The notes below the pieces were generated by a model. That model had not been told where the DNA came from, searched no databases, and saw only the letters and a program-made list of their open reading frames with translations. Positions 35,558 to 43,515 of a DNA stretch of 64,000 bases are shown one piece after another (the first letter of the stretch is position 1; the number at the start of each line of letters is the position of its first letter). The DNA is taken from contig JBDSDD010000029.1 of the NCBI GenBank assembly GCA_039920745.1, positions 124,001-188,000 on the forward strand. The letters run 5' to 3'. The stretch comes from Scleromatobacter sp039920745. Its GTDB lineage: Bacteria > Pseudomonadota > Gammaproteobacteria > Burkholderiales > Burkholderiaceae_C. A program made the position numbers and the translations under genes.

Positions 35558-35952
35558 GCGTGTTCCTTCAGCCCGAACACTTCCACGCCCACTGACTCGC
35601 AGTCCGGATAGACGTCTGGCTTTTCGGTCGATACCCGCGCCGCGCGCACGTTCGGGTGTGCCAGCATCAACGCCAGCACGTCGTCGCACAGCGTCTCCTG
35701 CAGGTGCACGTGGCCCTTGGACATGCGCGTGGCGATCGTCGAGCGGATGAAGTCGTAGTCCAGCACCTCGTTCAACTGGTCGGCGCGCGGCGTCGACATG
35801 GCCAGCGGCACGTACAGGTCGACGTTGATCAACACGCGTTGCTCGCCCTTCTTCTCGAATTCGTGCACGCCGATGTTGATCCACACCTCGTAGTTGCGCA
35901 GGAACAGCCGCCGGCAGTCCATCAGGGTCGGGTTGGGCAGGAGGCTGTGCAT
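35554..35952 (-). CDS. folB: Dihydroneopterin aldolase
   Basis: A 132-residue tunnel-fold enzyme of folate synthesis that converts dihydroneopterin to 6-hydroxymethyl-dihydropterin. RRLFLRNYEVWINIGVHEFEKK and VLDYDFIRSTI match the family; ETLCDDV includes the active-site Glu region; the VSTEKPDVYPDCESVGVEV segment is the substrate-binding end. Nineteen bases separate it from the SDR gene upstream and it overlaps ttcA by 4 bp. Confidence 0.93.
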   Translation of the reverse strand: MHSLLPNPTLMDCRRLFLRNYEVWINIGVHEFEKKGEQRVLINVDLYVPLAMSTPRADQLNEVLDYDFIRSTIATRMSKGHVHLQETLCDDVLALMLAHPNVRAARVSTEKPDVYPDCESVGVEVFGLKEHA

Positions 35953-35971
35953 GTCGGGGTCTTGGTTGAAA

Positions 35972-36853
35972 TCAATTCGGAGCGGATGCGTCGGCTTGCG
36001 CCAGGAACAGCACGTCGCGGGATTGGCCGATCAGATGCTGGCCGCCATCGACTGCGAGGTCGATGCCGGTGATCGCGGGCGACTCGATCAGGAAGCGCAC
36101 GGCGCGCGCGATGTCCTCGGGCGTGGACGAGCGTCCCAGCGCGGTGAGCTTGTGCGCCTTGGCGAATTCGTCTTCGTCCATCGGCCCCGAGACCAGCGTG
36201 ATGCCCGGCGACACGCCGCACACGCGCACCGCCGGTGCCAGTGCCTGGGCCAGCAGCACGGTGGCGTGGGCCAGCGCGGCCTTGGTGAGCGTGTACGAGA
36301 AGTAGTCCGGATTCGGGTTGTGCAGCTTCTGGTCGAGCAGGTTGACCACGCACGGCGTCATGCGTGCGTGACGTGGCTGAGTGGGCACCTGCGCCGCGAG
36401 CGCCTGCGCGAGGGCGACCGGGGCCGCCGTGTTGCTGCGCATCAGCGCCTCCAGCAGCGCGGCGTCGAAGCTGGCCGGGCTGTCGTACTCGAAGCGCGAC
36501 GCGCTGTTGACCACCGCGTCGACGCGCCCGAAGGCCCGCGCGACCGCGGGCAGCAGCGCGGCCGTGGCGGCCGGGTCCGCGAAGTCGGCGGCGAACAAGC
36601 ACACCGTGGCGCCGGCGGCGCGCAGGTCGGCGGCGGTGGCTTCGGCCTCGTCGACCGAGTGCGCATCGCTGCCGCGGTGGTGCAGCGCGATGTCGAAGCC
36701 GGCGTGCGCCAGTTCGAGCGCGATCACGCGTCCGATGCGGCGCGCGGCGCCGGTGACCAGCGCCACCGCACGTACGCCACCGCCTTCGCGCGCGCGCCGC
36801 TGGGGTGCGCCCGAAGACGACATTTCCACGTCAGGGTGGTGGGGGGTGGCCAT
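35972..36853 (-). CDS. Short-chain dehydrogenase, FolM-like (dihydromonapterin/pteridine reductase)
   Basis: A 293-residue NAD(P)-dependent SDR. The coenzyme loop is ALVTGAARRIGRVIALELA, an HHRGS segment suits NADPH, NSASRF holds the NNAS-type position and YTLTK the catalytic Tyr/Lys, with SPGITL after it. Its place directly upstream of folB makes a pteridine reductase role (FolM-type) likely, but the substrate is inferred. It has an N-terminal extension (residues 1-27) of polar residues. ATG 36853 is only 20 bp from the divergent midA start. Confidence 0.85.
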   Translation of the reverse strand: MATPHHPDVEMSSSGAPQRRAREGGGVRAVALVTGAARRIGRVIALELAHAGFDIALHHRGSDAHSVDEAEATAADLRAAGATVCLFAADFADPAATAALLPAVARAFGRVDAVVNSASRFEYDSPASFDAALLEALMRSNTAAPVALAQALAAQVPTQPRHARMTPCVVNLLDQKLHNPNPDYFSYTLTKAALAHATVLLAQALAPAVRVCGVSPGITLVSGPMDEDEFAKAHKLTALGRSSTPEDIARAVRFLIESPAITGIDLAVDGGQHLIGQSRDVLFLAQADASAPN

Positions 36854-36859
36854 GATCCC

Positions 36860-36865
36860 TACAAT
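36860..36865 (+). promoter_or_regulatory. Candidate midA -10 box in a 20-bp divergent gap
   Basis: TACAAT, 8 nt before the midA ATG at 36874. The gap between the divergent SDR and midA starts is only 20 bp, so the -35 must lie inside the SDR coding region and midA mRNA would have almost no leader. Confidence 0.4.
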
Positions 36866-36873
36866 TTGATTCG

Positions 36874-38172
36874 ATGCAGCGCAATTCCACGCCCGGGCTT
36901 CCGGGTTCCCCGACAGATTCCTCGACGCCTTCGACGCCGGACGACGCCCTGGTCGCCCGGATCGCGTCCCGCGTCGCCGCGGCCGGCGGCTGGATGCCAT
37001 TCGACGACTTCATGGCGGAGGCCCTCTACGCGCCGGGCCTGGGCTACTACAGCGGCGGACGCCGCATCTTCGGCCTGGGGCCGGAGAGCGGCAGCGATTT
37101 CGTCACCGCCCCCGAATTGTCGCCGTTTTTCGGCCGCGCGCTGGCCGTGCAGGTGCGCGAGGCCCTGACGGCGTCGGGCAGCGAGCGGGTCTACGAGTTC
37201 GGCGCCGGCTCGGGCGCGCTGGCCGAGCAGTTGCTGGAGGCGCTGGACGCCGACGACGCGGACGACGACGGCATGCTGCGGATCTCCGTGGATTACACGA
37301 TCGTCGAGCTCTCCGCGCACCTGCGCGAGCGCCAGCAGGCGCGTCTCGCGCGATTCGCGCCGCGCGTGCAGTGGCTGGACGCGTGGCCCGAAAGGATAGC
37401 TGGCGTCGTCGTCGGCAACGAGGTGCTGGACGCGATGCCGGTCAAGCTGCTGCACCGCACCAGCGGGCGCTGGCACGAGCGCGGCATCGTGGACCTGGAC
37501 CCCCACGGTCGCTCGCGCTCCCTGCCCCCCGAGGGGGCCGGCCGCGACGGGCCCGGCGGAGCCGGTTCCCGCGCTCCCTTGGATGAGAACACCGCTGCGA
37601 CGCCGCGACGCTTCGCGTTCGCGGACCTCGATTCCCCGTTCTCGCTCGAAGGCGAGACCCAGGCCGCCACCGCGCTGATGGACGGCTACTTCATCGACGG
37701 CAGCGTCACCGAGATCCACCCGATCGCCGAGAGCTTCGTCACCAGCCTGGCCGACCGCCTGCAGCGCGGCGTGGCGTTCCTGGTCGACTACGGCTTTCCC
37801 GAGCACGAGTACTACCACCCGCAACGCCTGGGCGGCACGCTGATGTGCCACCAGGCGCACCGGGCCGACGGCGACCCGCTGGTGGCGATCGGCGCCAAGG
37901 ACATCACCGCGCACGTCAACTTCAGCGGCATCGCGCTGGCGGCGCAGGAGTCGGGCCTGACGGTGCTGGGCTACACCTCGCAGGCCCGCTTCCTGATCAA
38001 CTGCGGCCTGGTCGACCTGCTCGCCGCGGCCAGCGTCGGCGAGCGCGCCAATGCGCAGAAGCTCGTCAACGAACACGAGATGGGCGAGCTGTTCAAGGTG
38101 ATCGCGCTGGCGCGCGGCTGCGAGCTCGATCCGATCGGGTTCCGTTCCGGCGACCGCTCCCACATGCTCTGA
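36874..38172 (+). CDS. SAM-dependent methyltransferase, MidA/NDUFAF7 family
   Basis: A 432-residue class I methyltransferase of the MidA/NDUFAF7 family; the human member methylates an arginine of a complex I subunit during assembly. Motifs: GGWMPFDDFMAEALYAPGLGYYSGG, GSDFVTAPELSPFFGRALA, YEFGAGSGALAEQLL (SAM loop), GVVVGNEVLDAMPV and FLVDYGFPEHEYYHPQR. Residues 210-236 are not family sequence: they are encoded by a copy of the dispersed intergenic repeat (37501-37578) read in frame, adding about 27 Gly/Pro/Arg/Ser residues between the two parts of the fold. The frame is intact, so the protein is probably still made. Function retention is unproven. Confidence 0.9.
   Translation: MQRNSTPGLPGSPTDSSTPSTPDDALVARIASRVAAAGGWMPFDDFMAEALYAPGLGYYSGGRRIFGLGPESGSDFVTAPELSPFFGRALAVQVREALTASGSERVYEFGAGSGALAEQLLEALDADDADDDGMLRISVDYTIVELSAHLRERQQARLARFAPRVQWLDAWPERIAGVVVGNEVLDAMPVKLLHRTSGRWHERGIVDLDPHGRSRSLPPEGAGRDGPGGAGSRAPLDENTAATPRRFAFADLDSPFSLEGETQAATALMDGYFIDGSVTEIHPIAESFVTSLADRLQRGVAFLVDYGFPEHEYYHPQRLGGTLMCHQAHRADGDPLVAIGAKDITAHVNFSGIALAAQESGLTVLGYTSQARFLINCGLVDLLAAASVGERANAQKLVNEHEMGELFKVIALARGCELDPIGFRSGDRSHML
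37501..37578 (+). repeat. Dispersed repeat copy inside midA, in frame
   Basis: Starts ccccacggtcgctcgcgctc, followed by CCTGCCCCCCGAGGGGG, CCGGCCGCGACGGGCCCGG and GAGCCGGTTCCCGCGCTCC, the same order as the copies after fba (19071-19232) and pyk. Read in the midA frame it encodes PHGRSRSLPPEG and AGRDGPGGAGSRAPL with no stop. Confidence 0.85.
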
Positions 38173-38186
38173 CGCCTTTCGACGAG

Positions 38187-38378
38187 ATGCGATTCCTGCT
38201 GATCATGCTGCTGTGCCTGCTCGTCTTCAACCGCTTCGGCGACTGGATGACGCGCCACGGCTTCGGCCGCCTGCCCGGCGACCTGCGCTGGCGCATCGCC
38301 GGCCGCGAGTTCTTCCTGCCGCTGGGCAGCGGCGTGGTGCTGATGCTGATCGCCTTCGCGATCGCCTGGCTGAAGTAA
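38187..38378 (+). CDS. DUF2905 family small membrane protein
   Basis: A 63-residue protein with two hydrophobic helices around the conserved GRLPGDLRWRI segment, typical of DUF2905. ATG 38187 lies 14 bp after the midA stop. Function unknown; probably inner membrane. It ends 9 bp before the convergent hydrolase gene ends. Confidence 0.85.
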   Translation: MRFLLIMLLCLLVFNRFGDWMTRHGFGRLPGDLRWRIAGREFFLPLGSGVVLMLIAFAIAWLK

Positions 38379-38387
38379 CTGGCGTCT

Positions 38388-38933
38388 TCAGTCGAACGTG
38401 ATCTCCGCCGCCGGCACCGCGTCGATCGCGACGTGGAAGCTCGTGATGTTGCCCAGCGTCTCGTTCTCGTGCAGGCGGATCTGCAGCCCGGTGGCGTGGG
38501 GCTTGTCGTGCGACGTGTGCGCGTCGGCGGCCAGCGTGACCGCGTAGCCGCGCGACGCGGCGCCGCGCACGCTGGAGTCGACGCAGAACTCGCTCGAGTA
38601 GCCGCAGATCGTCACGTGGCGCACGCCGAGGTCGGCCAGTTGCGCGTGCAGCTCGGTGCGCAGGAAGGCGTCGGACATCGCCTTGCGCACGAACACGTCG
38701 CCGGCCGCGGTCACCAGGCCGGGATGCAGCTGCCAACCCGGTGACTCGGCCACGAGAGCGCCGGCCGGCGTCTCGTGCTGCACCCACATCACCGGCACGC
38801 CGGCCAGGCGCGCGCGGGCGGCCAGGCCGTTGATGCGGGCGACCACCTCTTCGGCCTCCGCGGGCTCGGGGTCGAACAGGGCCGCCTGCATGTCGATGAC
38901 GACGAGGGCGGATTCGCGAGCGGGGATCTTCAT
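38388..38933 (-). CDS. Cysteine hydrolase, isochorismatase-like
   Basis: A 181-residue hydrolase of the isochorismatase/nicotinamidase superfamily. The catalytic triad is visible: Asp in LVVIDMQAALF, Lys in VFVRKAMSDAF, Cys in GYSSEFCVDSS. The DAHTSHDK segment fits the C-terminal part. Substrate unknown (amide or isochorismate-type). ATG 38933 overlaps the cca stop (ATGA, 38930-38933), making it the third gene of slt-cca-hydrolase. Confidence 0.9.
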   Translation of the reverse strand: MKIPARESALVVIDMQAALFDPEPAEAEEVVARINGLAARARLAGVPVMWVQHETPAGALVAESPGWQLHPGLVTAAGDVFVRKAMSDAFLRTELHAQLADLGVRHVTICGYSSEFCVDSSVRGAASRGYAVTLAADAHTSHDKPHATGLQIRLHENETLGNITSFHVAIDAVPAAEITFD

Positions 38934-40177
38934 GGCGTGGGTTCGTCGGTGTTGGTCTTGAGCGCGCTGGCCAGCGCCTTCACTCGGGCTTGGCGGATGG
39001 CGTCGGCGATCGCCGGGCCCTGCAGGCCGCGCTCGATCGCGTGGGACGACGCCGCGCGAGCATCGACGTCCTGGGCGGTCTTGAGTGCCTGTGCCAGGCG
39101 GGCGCGTTGCGGGTACGGCTGGTGCTCGAGACCCAGGCGGCCGGTGGCGTCGCATTCGCACGCGGCCAGCATCTGCAGGAAGCGCTCGGAGCGGCGGAAC
39201 GCGTCGCAGCGCTCCAGCAGCCGCATGATGGCGGAGGCGTTCAGCTTCTCGCTCGCGTGGATGTTGGTGTGCTCGCGCGCGGTCATCAGCGCGAGCTCGC
39301 CGCAGTCCACCGGCACCCGCAGCCGCTCGTTGACCGCGACGATCAGGTCTTCGCCGCGCTGCTCGTGGCCGATGTGGCGCGGCAGCTCGTCGACCGGCGT
39401 CGTCGCCTTGCCCAGGTCATGCACCAGGCAGGCCCAGCGCACGGGCAGCGGCTGCGAGGTGGCGGCGCAGCGCTGCAGCACCATCATCGTGTGCACGCCA
39501 GTGTCGATCTCGGGATGGTGCGCGGGCGGCTGCGGCACGCCGTACAGCGCGTCGACCTCGGGTATCAGCTTGCTCAATGCGCCGATGCTGCGCAGCACCT
39601 CGAACAGGCGCTGCGGCGCACGCTCCATCAGGCCGCGCGACACCTCCTGCCAAACACGCTCGGCCACCAGCGCGTCGACCTCGCCGGCCGCCACCATCCG
39701 CTGCATCAGCAGGGTGGTTTCCGGCGCGACCGTGAAGTCGGGCCAGCGCGCCGCGAAGCGAGCCAGGCGCAGGATGCGAACCGGGTCTTCGGCGAAGGCC
39801 TCCGAGACGTGGCGCAGCACCTTCGCGGCGAGGTCGCGCTGGCCGCCGTACGGGTCGGTCAGCGTGCCGTCGTCGGCCTGCGCGATCGCGTTGATCGTCA
39901 GGTCGCGGCGGATCAGGTCGTCCTCCAGCGTGACGTCGGGCGCGGCGTAGACCTCGAAGCCGCGGTAGCCTGGGCCCGTCTTGCGCTCGGTGCGGGCCAG
40001 CGCGTATTCCTCATGCGTGCGCGGGTGCAGGAAGACCGGGAAGTCCTTGCCGACGGCCAGGTAGCCGGCGTCCAGCATGTCCTGCGGACTGGCCCCCGTG
40101 ACGACCCAGTCGCGGTCGTTCACCGGCTCGCCCAGCAGCCGGTCACGCACGGCACCGCCCACGACCCAGGTCTTCAT
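38930..40177 (-). CDS. cca: CCA-adding enzyme / multifunctional CCA protein
   Basis: A 415-residue class II nucleotidyltransferase that adds or repairs the CCA end of tRNAs. Motifs: VVGGAVRDRLLG (residues 5-16), the catalytic acidic pair Asp21/Asp23 in NDRDW, RRDLTINAIAQ (motif B), EDPVRILRLARFAARW (motif D/E region) and an HD domain (VHDLGKATTP) giving extra phosphatase/phosphodiesterase activities. ATG 40177 overlaps the slt gene end by 4 bp. Confidence 0.95.
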   Translation of the reverse strand: MKTWVVGGAVRDRLLGEPVNDRDWVVTGASPQDMLDAGYLAVGKDFPVFLHPRTHEEYALARTERKTGPGYRGFEVYAAPDVTLEDDLIRRDLTINAIAQADDGTLTDPYGGQRDLAAKVLRHVSEAFAEDPVRILRLARFAARWPDFTVAPETTLLMQRMVAAGEVDALVAERVWQEVSRGLMERAPQRLFEVLRSIGALSKLIPEVDALYGVPQPPAHHPEIDTGVHTMMVLQRCAATSQPLPVRWACLVHDLGKATTPVDELPRHIGHEQRGEDLIVAVNERLRVPVDCGELALMTAREHTNIHASEKLNASAIMRLLERCDAFRRSERFLQMLAACECDATGRLGLEHQPYPQRARLAQALKTAQDVDARAASSHAIERGLQGPAIADAIRQARVKALASALKTNTDEPTP

Positions 40178-42474
40178 GGCATGTCCGGGGCCACCGGCTG
40201 CTCTGCGTCGCGCGGGCCGATCTGCGGCCCCAGGCGCGGGCGCAGCTGCGGGCCCTTGTTGCCCAGCAGGGCGGCGTAGATCGCGGCGTTGGTCAGCGTC
40301 TTCTTGACGTAGTCGCGCGTCTCGAAGAACGGCACGTTCTCGGTCCACACCTCGGGCGCCAGCATCAGTCCGCCGCGCCAGCGCCGCGGGCGCGCCGGGC
40401 CGGCGTTGTAGGCCGCGGCGGCCATCGGGTCGGAGCCGCCGAGGCTGTCGAGCACCAGCTTCAGGTAGTAGCTGCCGATGCGCAGGTTGGTGGTCGAATC
40501 GGTGATCAGTTCGGGTCGGTACGGGATGCCGGCCTTTTTCGCCGCCCACTTGGCGGTGTTGGGCATCAGCTGCATCAGGCCATTGGCACCGACAGCCGAG
40601 CGCATGTTGCCCATGAAGCGCGTCTCCTGGCGAATGATGCCGAAGACGAATGCCGGATCGAGCCCGGCATTGGTGGCGGCCTCGACGATGTCGCGCCGGA
40701 ACGGCATCGGATAGCGCTGCGCGATGTCGATCTCGGTCTTCGTGCGCTCGCTGGTGTTGATGCACAGCTGCCAGTCGCTCCTGTCGCAGGCCCATTGCGC
40801 GGCGGCGATCAGCTCGCGGTCGCTCATGCCGCGCAGCGTGAAGTTCCACTCGCGCCGGCCTTCGTCGCGCAGGTCCAGCGCGTTGAGCGCGAGCCCGTGC
40901 TGCAGGCCCGGGCTGGCGTGCGCGAAGGCGCGCTCCAGCGGCGTCGTGGGCGGCGGCCTGGGTGGCAGCGCGAACTGGCCGCCGAGGTCTTCCGCGGCCA
41001 GCAGGCCGTAGAAGCTGACACTGGTCGACAGCGTCTCGAGCTGGCGCCGCGCTGCCACCACGGCGGCGTCGCTCTCGGGCGCGGACGACGCCAGCGCCAA
41101 CGCGAGCTCGGCCTGCGCGCGCCAGTACGTCCAGTTGCCTTCGGCGTGCTCGACGGGACTCATCGCGTCGATGGCGCGCTCGACGTCCTTCCAGCGCTGT
41201 GCGCCCGTGCCGGCCCGCAGCGCGGCACGCGCGTGCCACGCGAGGATGTCGTCGCTCCACTCCGGCGGACCCAGGCGCTCGCCCTTGTGCGCCGGCTTGC
41301 GCGCGGCCCAGGCGCGGTTGGCCCAGTCCACGGCGTCGGGCAGCAGCGCCTGCGCGCCGTGCTTGGCGATGACGGCCCAGGCCCACGAGGCGTTGTCGGC
41401 GCCGATCGACGGCTGCCACCGCTCCTGCAACTGCAGCGCCGCCGCGGCCGGCTCGTTGGCGCCCATGCGCGCAAGCGCGATCGCGATCAGGTCGTTGCGG
41501 CGCGTGGTGCCGACGTCGGCCTTGCGCGCGATGAAGCGCGCCGGGTTGTCCAGCAGCGTACTCACTTCCTTGAGCGCCGGCTTGCCCAGGATCTGCGCCG
41601 CGCCGCGCAGCGCGCGCTCGCTGCCCTTGCCCGGAAGGTCCGCGGCCTGGCGCATGCGGCGCCAGACCTCGGCGTCGCCGAACACCTTGTCGTCATAGAG
41701 CGTCTGCGCCAGCAACTGGCAGCCGCCGTCGATGTCCTTGAGCGCCAGCCACTGCGCCAGCGCGATGTCGTGCACGTCCTTGCCGGCCAGGTGGTCGACC
41801 AGCGTCGCATAGCAACTGACGCTGCGGTCGTCGTTCATGCGAAAGCGCGGCAGGTCGCGCTTGAACGCCGCCCAGTCGTGGCGGTGGCCGACCTCGAGCA
41901 GCCAGTCGTTGCGCAGCCGGTCCTCCACGTAGCTGCCGGGCCAGCGCACGTAGAACTGCTCGACCTCGTCGGAGCTCACCTCGGACAGCCGCGCCGTCAG
42001 CTCCCAGTAGTCGACCCATTGCGCCAGCGGCAGGCGATGGGTGAGCGCCGTGGCGCGCAGCAGCGCCAGCCGGCCGCGGTCGCGGCGCTGGAAAGCGTCA
42101 TGCGCGTCGCGGATGACGTCGTCGCGCGCGTTGGTCGCGATGCCGGTGGGAGCGTCGACCGGGGCGATCGGGGGCAGGGCGGCCGGCTCGGATGTGGGCA
42201 TCGGCGGGGCGGCTGCGAGCGCGATCGCGACGGCTGCGGACACGGCCGGCGGCGGCGCGACGGCCACTGGCGCGGCGGCCGGCGCCGCGACCTGGGCGAC
42301 GCTGACGGGGGTCGCTTGCGGCTCGGACGGCGCAGCAGCCGCGCCGGGTGCGGAGGCCGCGGATGCAGCGGACGCCGCCTCGGCGACCGGTTGGGGGAAG
42401 ACGGGGCTGCCGGACAGCAGCGCAAGGGCGGCGAGCGCGAGCGGCGCCAGCGCGGAGAAACGGGAATCGGACAT
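40174..42474 (-). CDS. Soluble lytic transglycosylase (Slt-like)
   Basis: A 766-residue periplasmic enzyme that cleaves the glycan strands of peptidoglycan with formation of anhydromuramic ends. After a signal peptide (about 1-30) there is an Ala/Pro-rich linker (30-115), a long alpha-superhelical U-domain (about 120-560), and a C-terminal lysozyme-like domain with FGIIRQETRFMGNMRSAVGANGLMQLMP (catalytic Glu) and AAAAYNAGPAR. ATG 42474 starts the signal sequence; upstream frame is antisense to nothing conserved. It starts the slt-cca-hydrolase operon. Confidence 0.93.
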   Translation of the reverse strand: MSDSRFSALAPLALAALALLSGSPVFPQPVAEAASAASAASAPGAAAAPSEPQATPVSVAQVAAPAAAPVAVAPPPAVSAAVAIALAAAPPMPTSEPAALPPIAPVDAPTGIATNARDDVIRDAHDAFQRRDRGRLALLRATALTHRLPLAQWVDYWELTARLSEVSSDEVEQFYVRWPGSYVEDRLRNDWLLEVGHRHDWAAFKRDLPRFRMNDDRSVSCYATLVDHLAGKDVHDIALAQWLALKDIDGGCQLLAQTLYDDKVFGDAEVWRRMRQAADLPGKGSERALRGAAQILGKPALKEVSTLLDNPARFIARKADVGTTRRNDLIAIALARMGANEPAAAALQLQERWQPSIGADNASWAWAVIAKHGAQALLPDAVDWANRAWAARKPAHKGERLGPPEWSDDILAWHARAALRAGTGAQRWKDVERAIDAMSPVEHAEGNWTYWRAQAELALALASSAPESDAAVVAARRQLETLSTSVSFYGLLAAEDLGGQFALPPRPPPTTPLERAFAHASPGLQHGLALNALDLRDEGRREWNFTLRGMSDRELIAAAQWACDRSDWQLCINTSERTKTEIDIAQRYPMPFRRDIVEAATNAGLDPAFVFGIIRQETRFMGNMRSAVGANGLMQLMPNTAKWAAKKAGIPYRPELITDSTTNLRIGSYYLKLVLDSLGGSDPMAAAAYNAGPARPRRWRGGLMLAPEVWTENVPFFETRDYVKKTLTNAAIYAALLGNKGPQLRPRLGPQIGPRDAEQPVAPDMP

Positions 42475-42622
42475 GTGCGTCCAATATACCGAAGGAAGCC
42501 CGCACGACGCCCCTCGCGCGACCCGACGAACGTGGCTGCGTCGCGTACTCGCGTCAGTGGGCGGCCGCGGCAAGACAAGGAGCGTGGCCCGTGCCGCCCA
42601 CGGCCAGCGGGCTGGCCGCGCG

Positions 42623-43309
42623 TCAGTCGCGCGACGTGCGATATTGCTCCTCGAACGCGAGGAATTCCTTTTCCTCCAGCGCATCGGCGATCCACGCGGC
42701 GAGGCCCTTGCTGGCGACCATGCGGTCGACGTATGCCGCCACGTCGGCCGGCACCGGCAGCGCGTAGGTGCGCATGCGCATCACGACTGGCGCGAAGTAC
42801 GCGTCGGCGATGGAGTAGTCGCCGAACAGGAACGGGCCGCCGGACAGCGCCAGCGCATCGCTCCACAGCGCGATCATTCGGGCCAGTTCGGCACGCGCGC
42901 CGGCGTTCTCGGCCAGCACCCGGGCGCCGACCTCAGGCAGCGACGCCTCGATGTTCATGCCGAACGAGTTGCGCAATGCGGAGAAGCCACTGTGCATCTC
43001 GGCGCAGACGCTGCGGGCCCGTGCGCGTTGCTTCGCGTCGCGCGGCCACAGCGCCTTGTCGGGGTTCGTCTCGGCGACGTACTCGGCGATCGCCAGCGTG
43101 TCCCACACCGAAAAGCCGTCGTCCGCCACCAGGATCGGCACCTTGCCGGCCGGCGACAGCGCCGCCACCGTCGCCTTGAACGCGGAGTCCGGCGCGAAGC
43201 TGTCGAAGCGGGCCATCACCTCCTCGAACGGGATGTCGAACTGCGTCAGCATCACCCACGGACGCAGGGACCAGGACGAGTAGTTCTTGTTGCCGATCAG
43301 CAGCTTCAT
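42623..43309 (-). CDS. Glutathione S-transferase family protein
   Basis: A 228-residue cytoplasmic GST: thioredoxin-like N domain with LLIGNKNYSSWSLRPWV (Ser/Tyr of the glutathione site), AGKVPILVADDG (cis-Pro) and VWDTLAIAEYVAE, and a helical C domain with FGDYSIADAYFAPVVMRMRTY. The NYSSWS start is typical of a zeta-like or YfcF-type subgroup. Substrate unknown. It is divergent from the HlyD gene (206-bp gap) and 148 bp before slt. Confidence 0.92.
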   Translation of the reverse strand: MKLLIGNKNYSSWSLRPWVMLTQFDIPFEEVMARFDSFAPDSAFKATVAALSPAGKVPILVADDGFSVWDTLAIAEYVAETNPDKALWPRDAKQRARARSVCAEMHSGFSALRNSFGMNIEASLPEVGARVLAENAGARAELARMIALWSDALALSGGPFLFGDYSIADAYFAPVVMRMRTYALPVPADVAAYVDRMVASKGLAAWIADALEEKEFLAFEEQYRTSRD

Positions 43310-43515
43310 TCGGGCTCCGGGGCGCGCAAGCGCGCGTGGTGGGGTGAGGGGATTTCGACTGTAGCCGGGCCGGCGGCGGCCCAGGATGCCGAATGTGCAT
43401 AGAGACCATGCGGCCGCGGCATCGAACGCTCACAACTGACGGGGCGAGCGAGGATGGAAGTGCTGCTTTTTTGAGCTACGCTTCGCGGTCGCGCGCCGTC
43501 GCCCCAACCCCTCAC

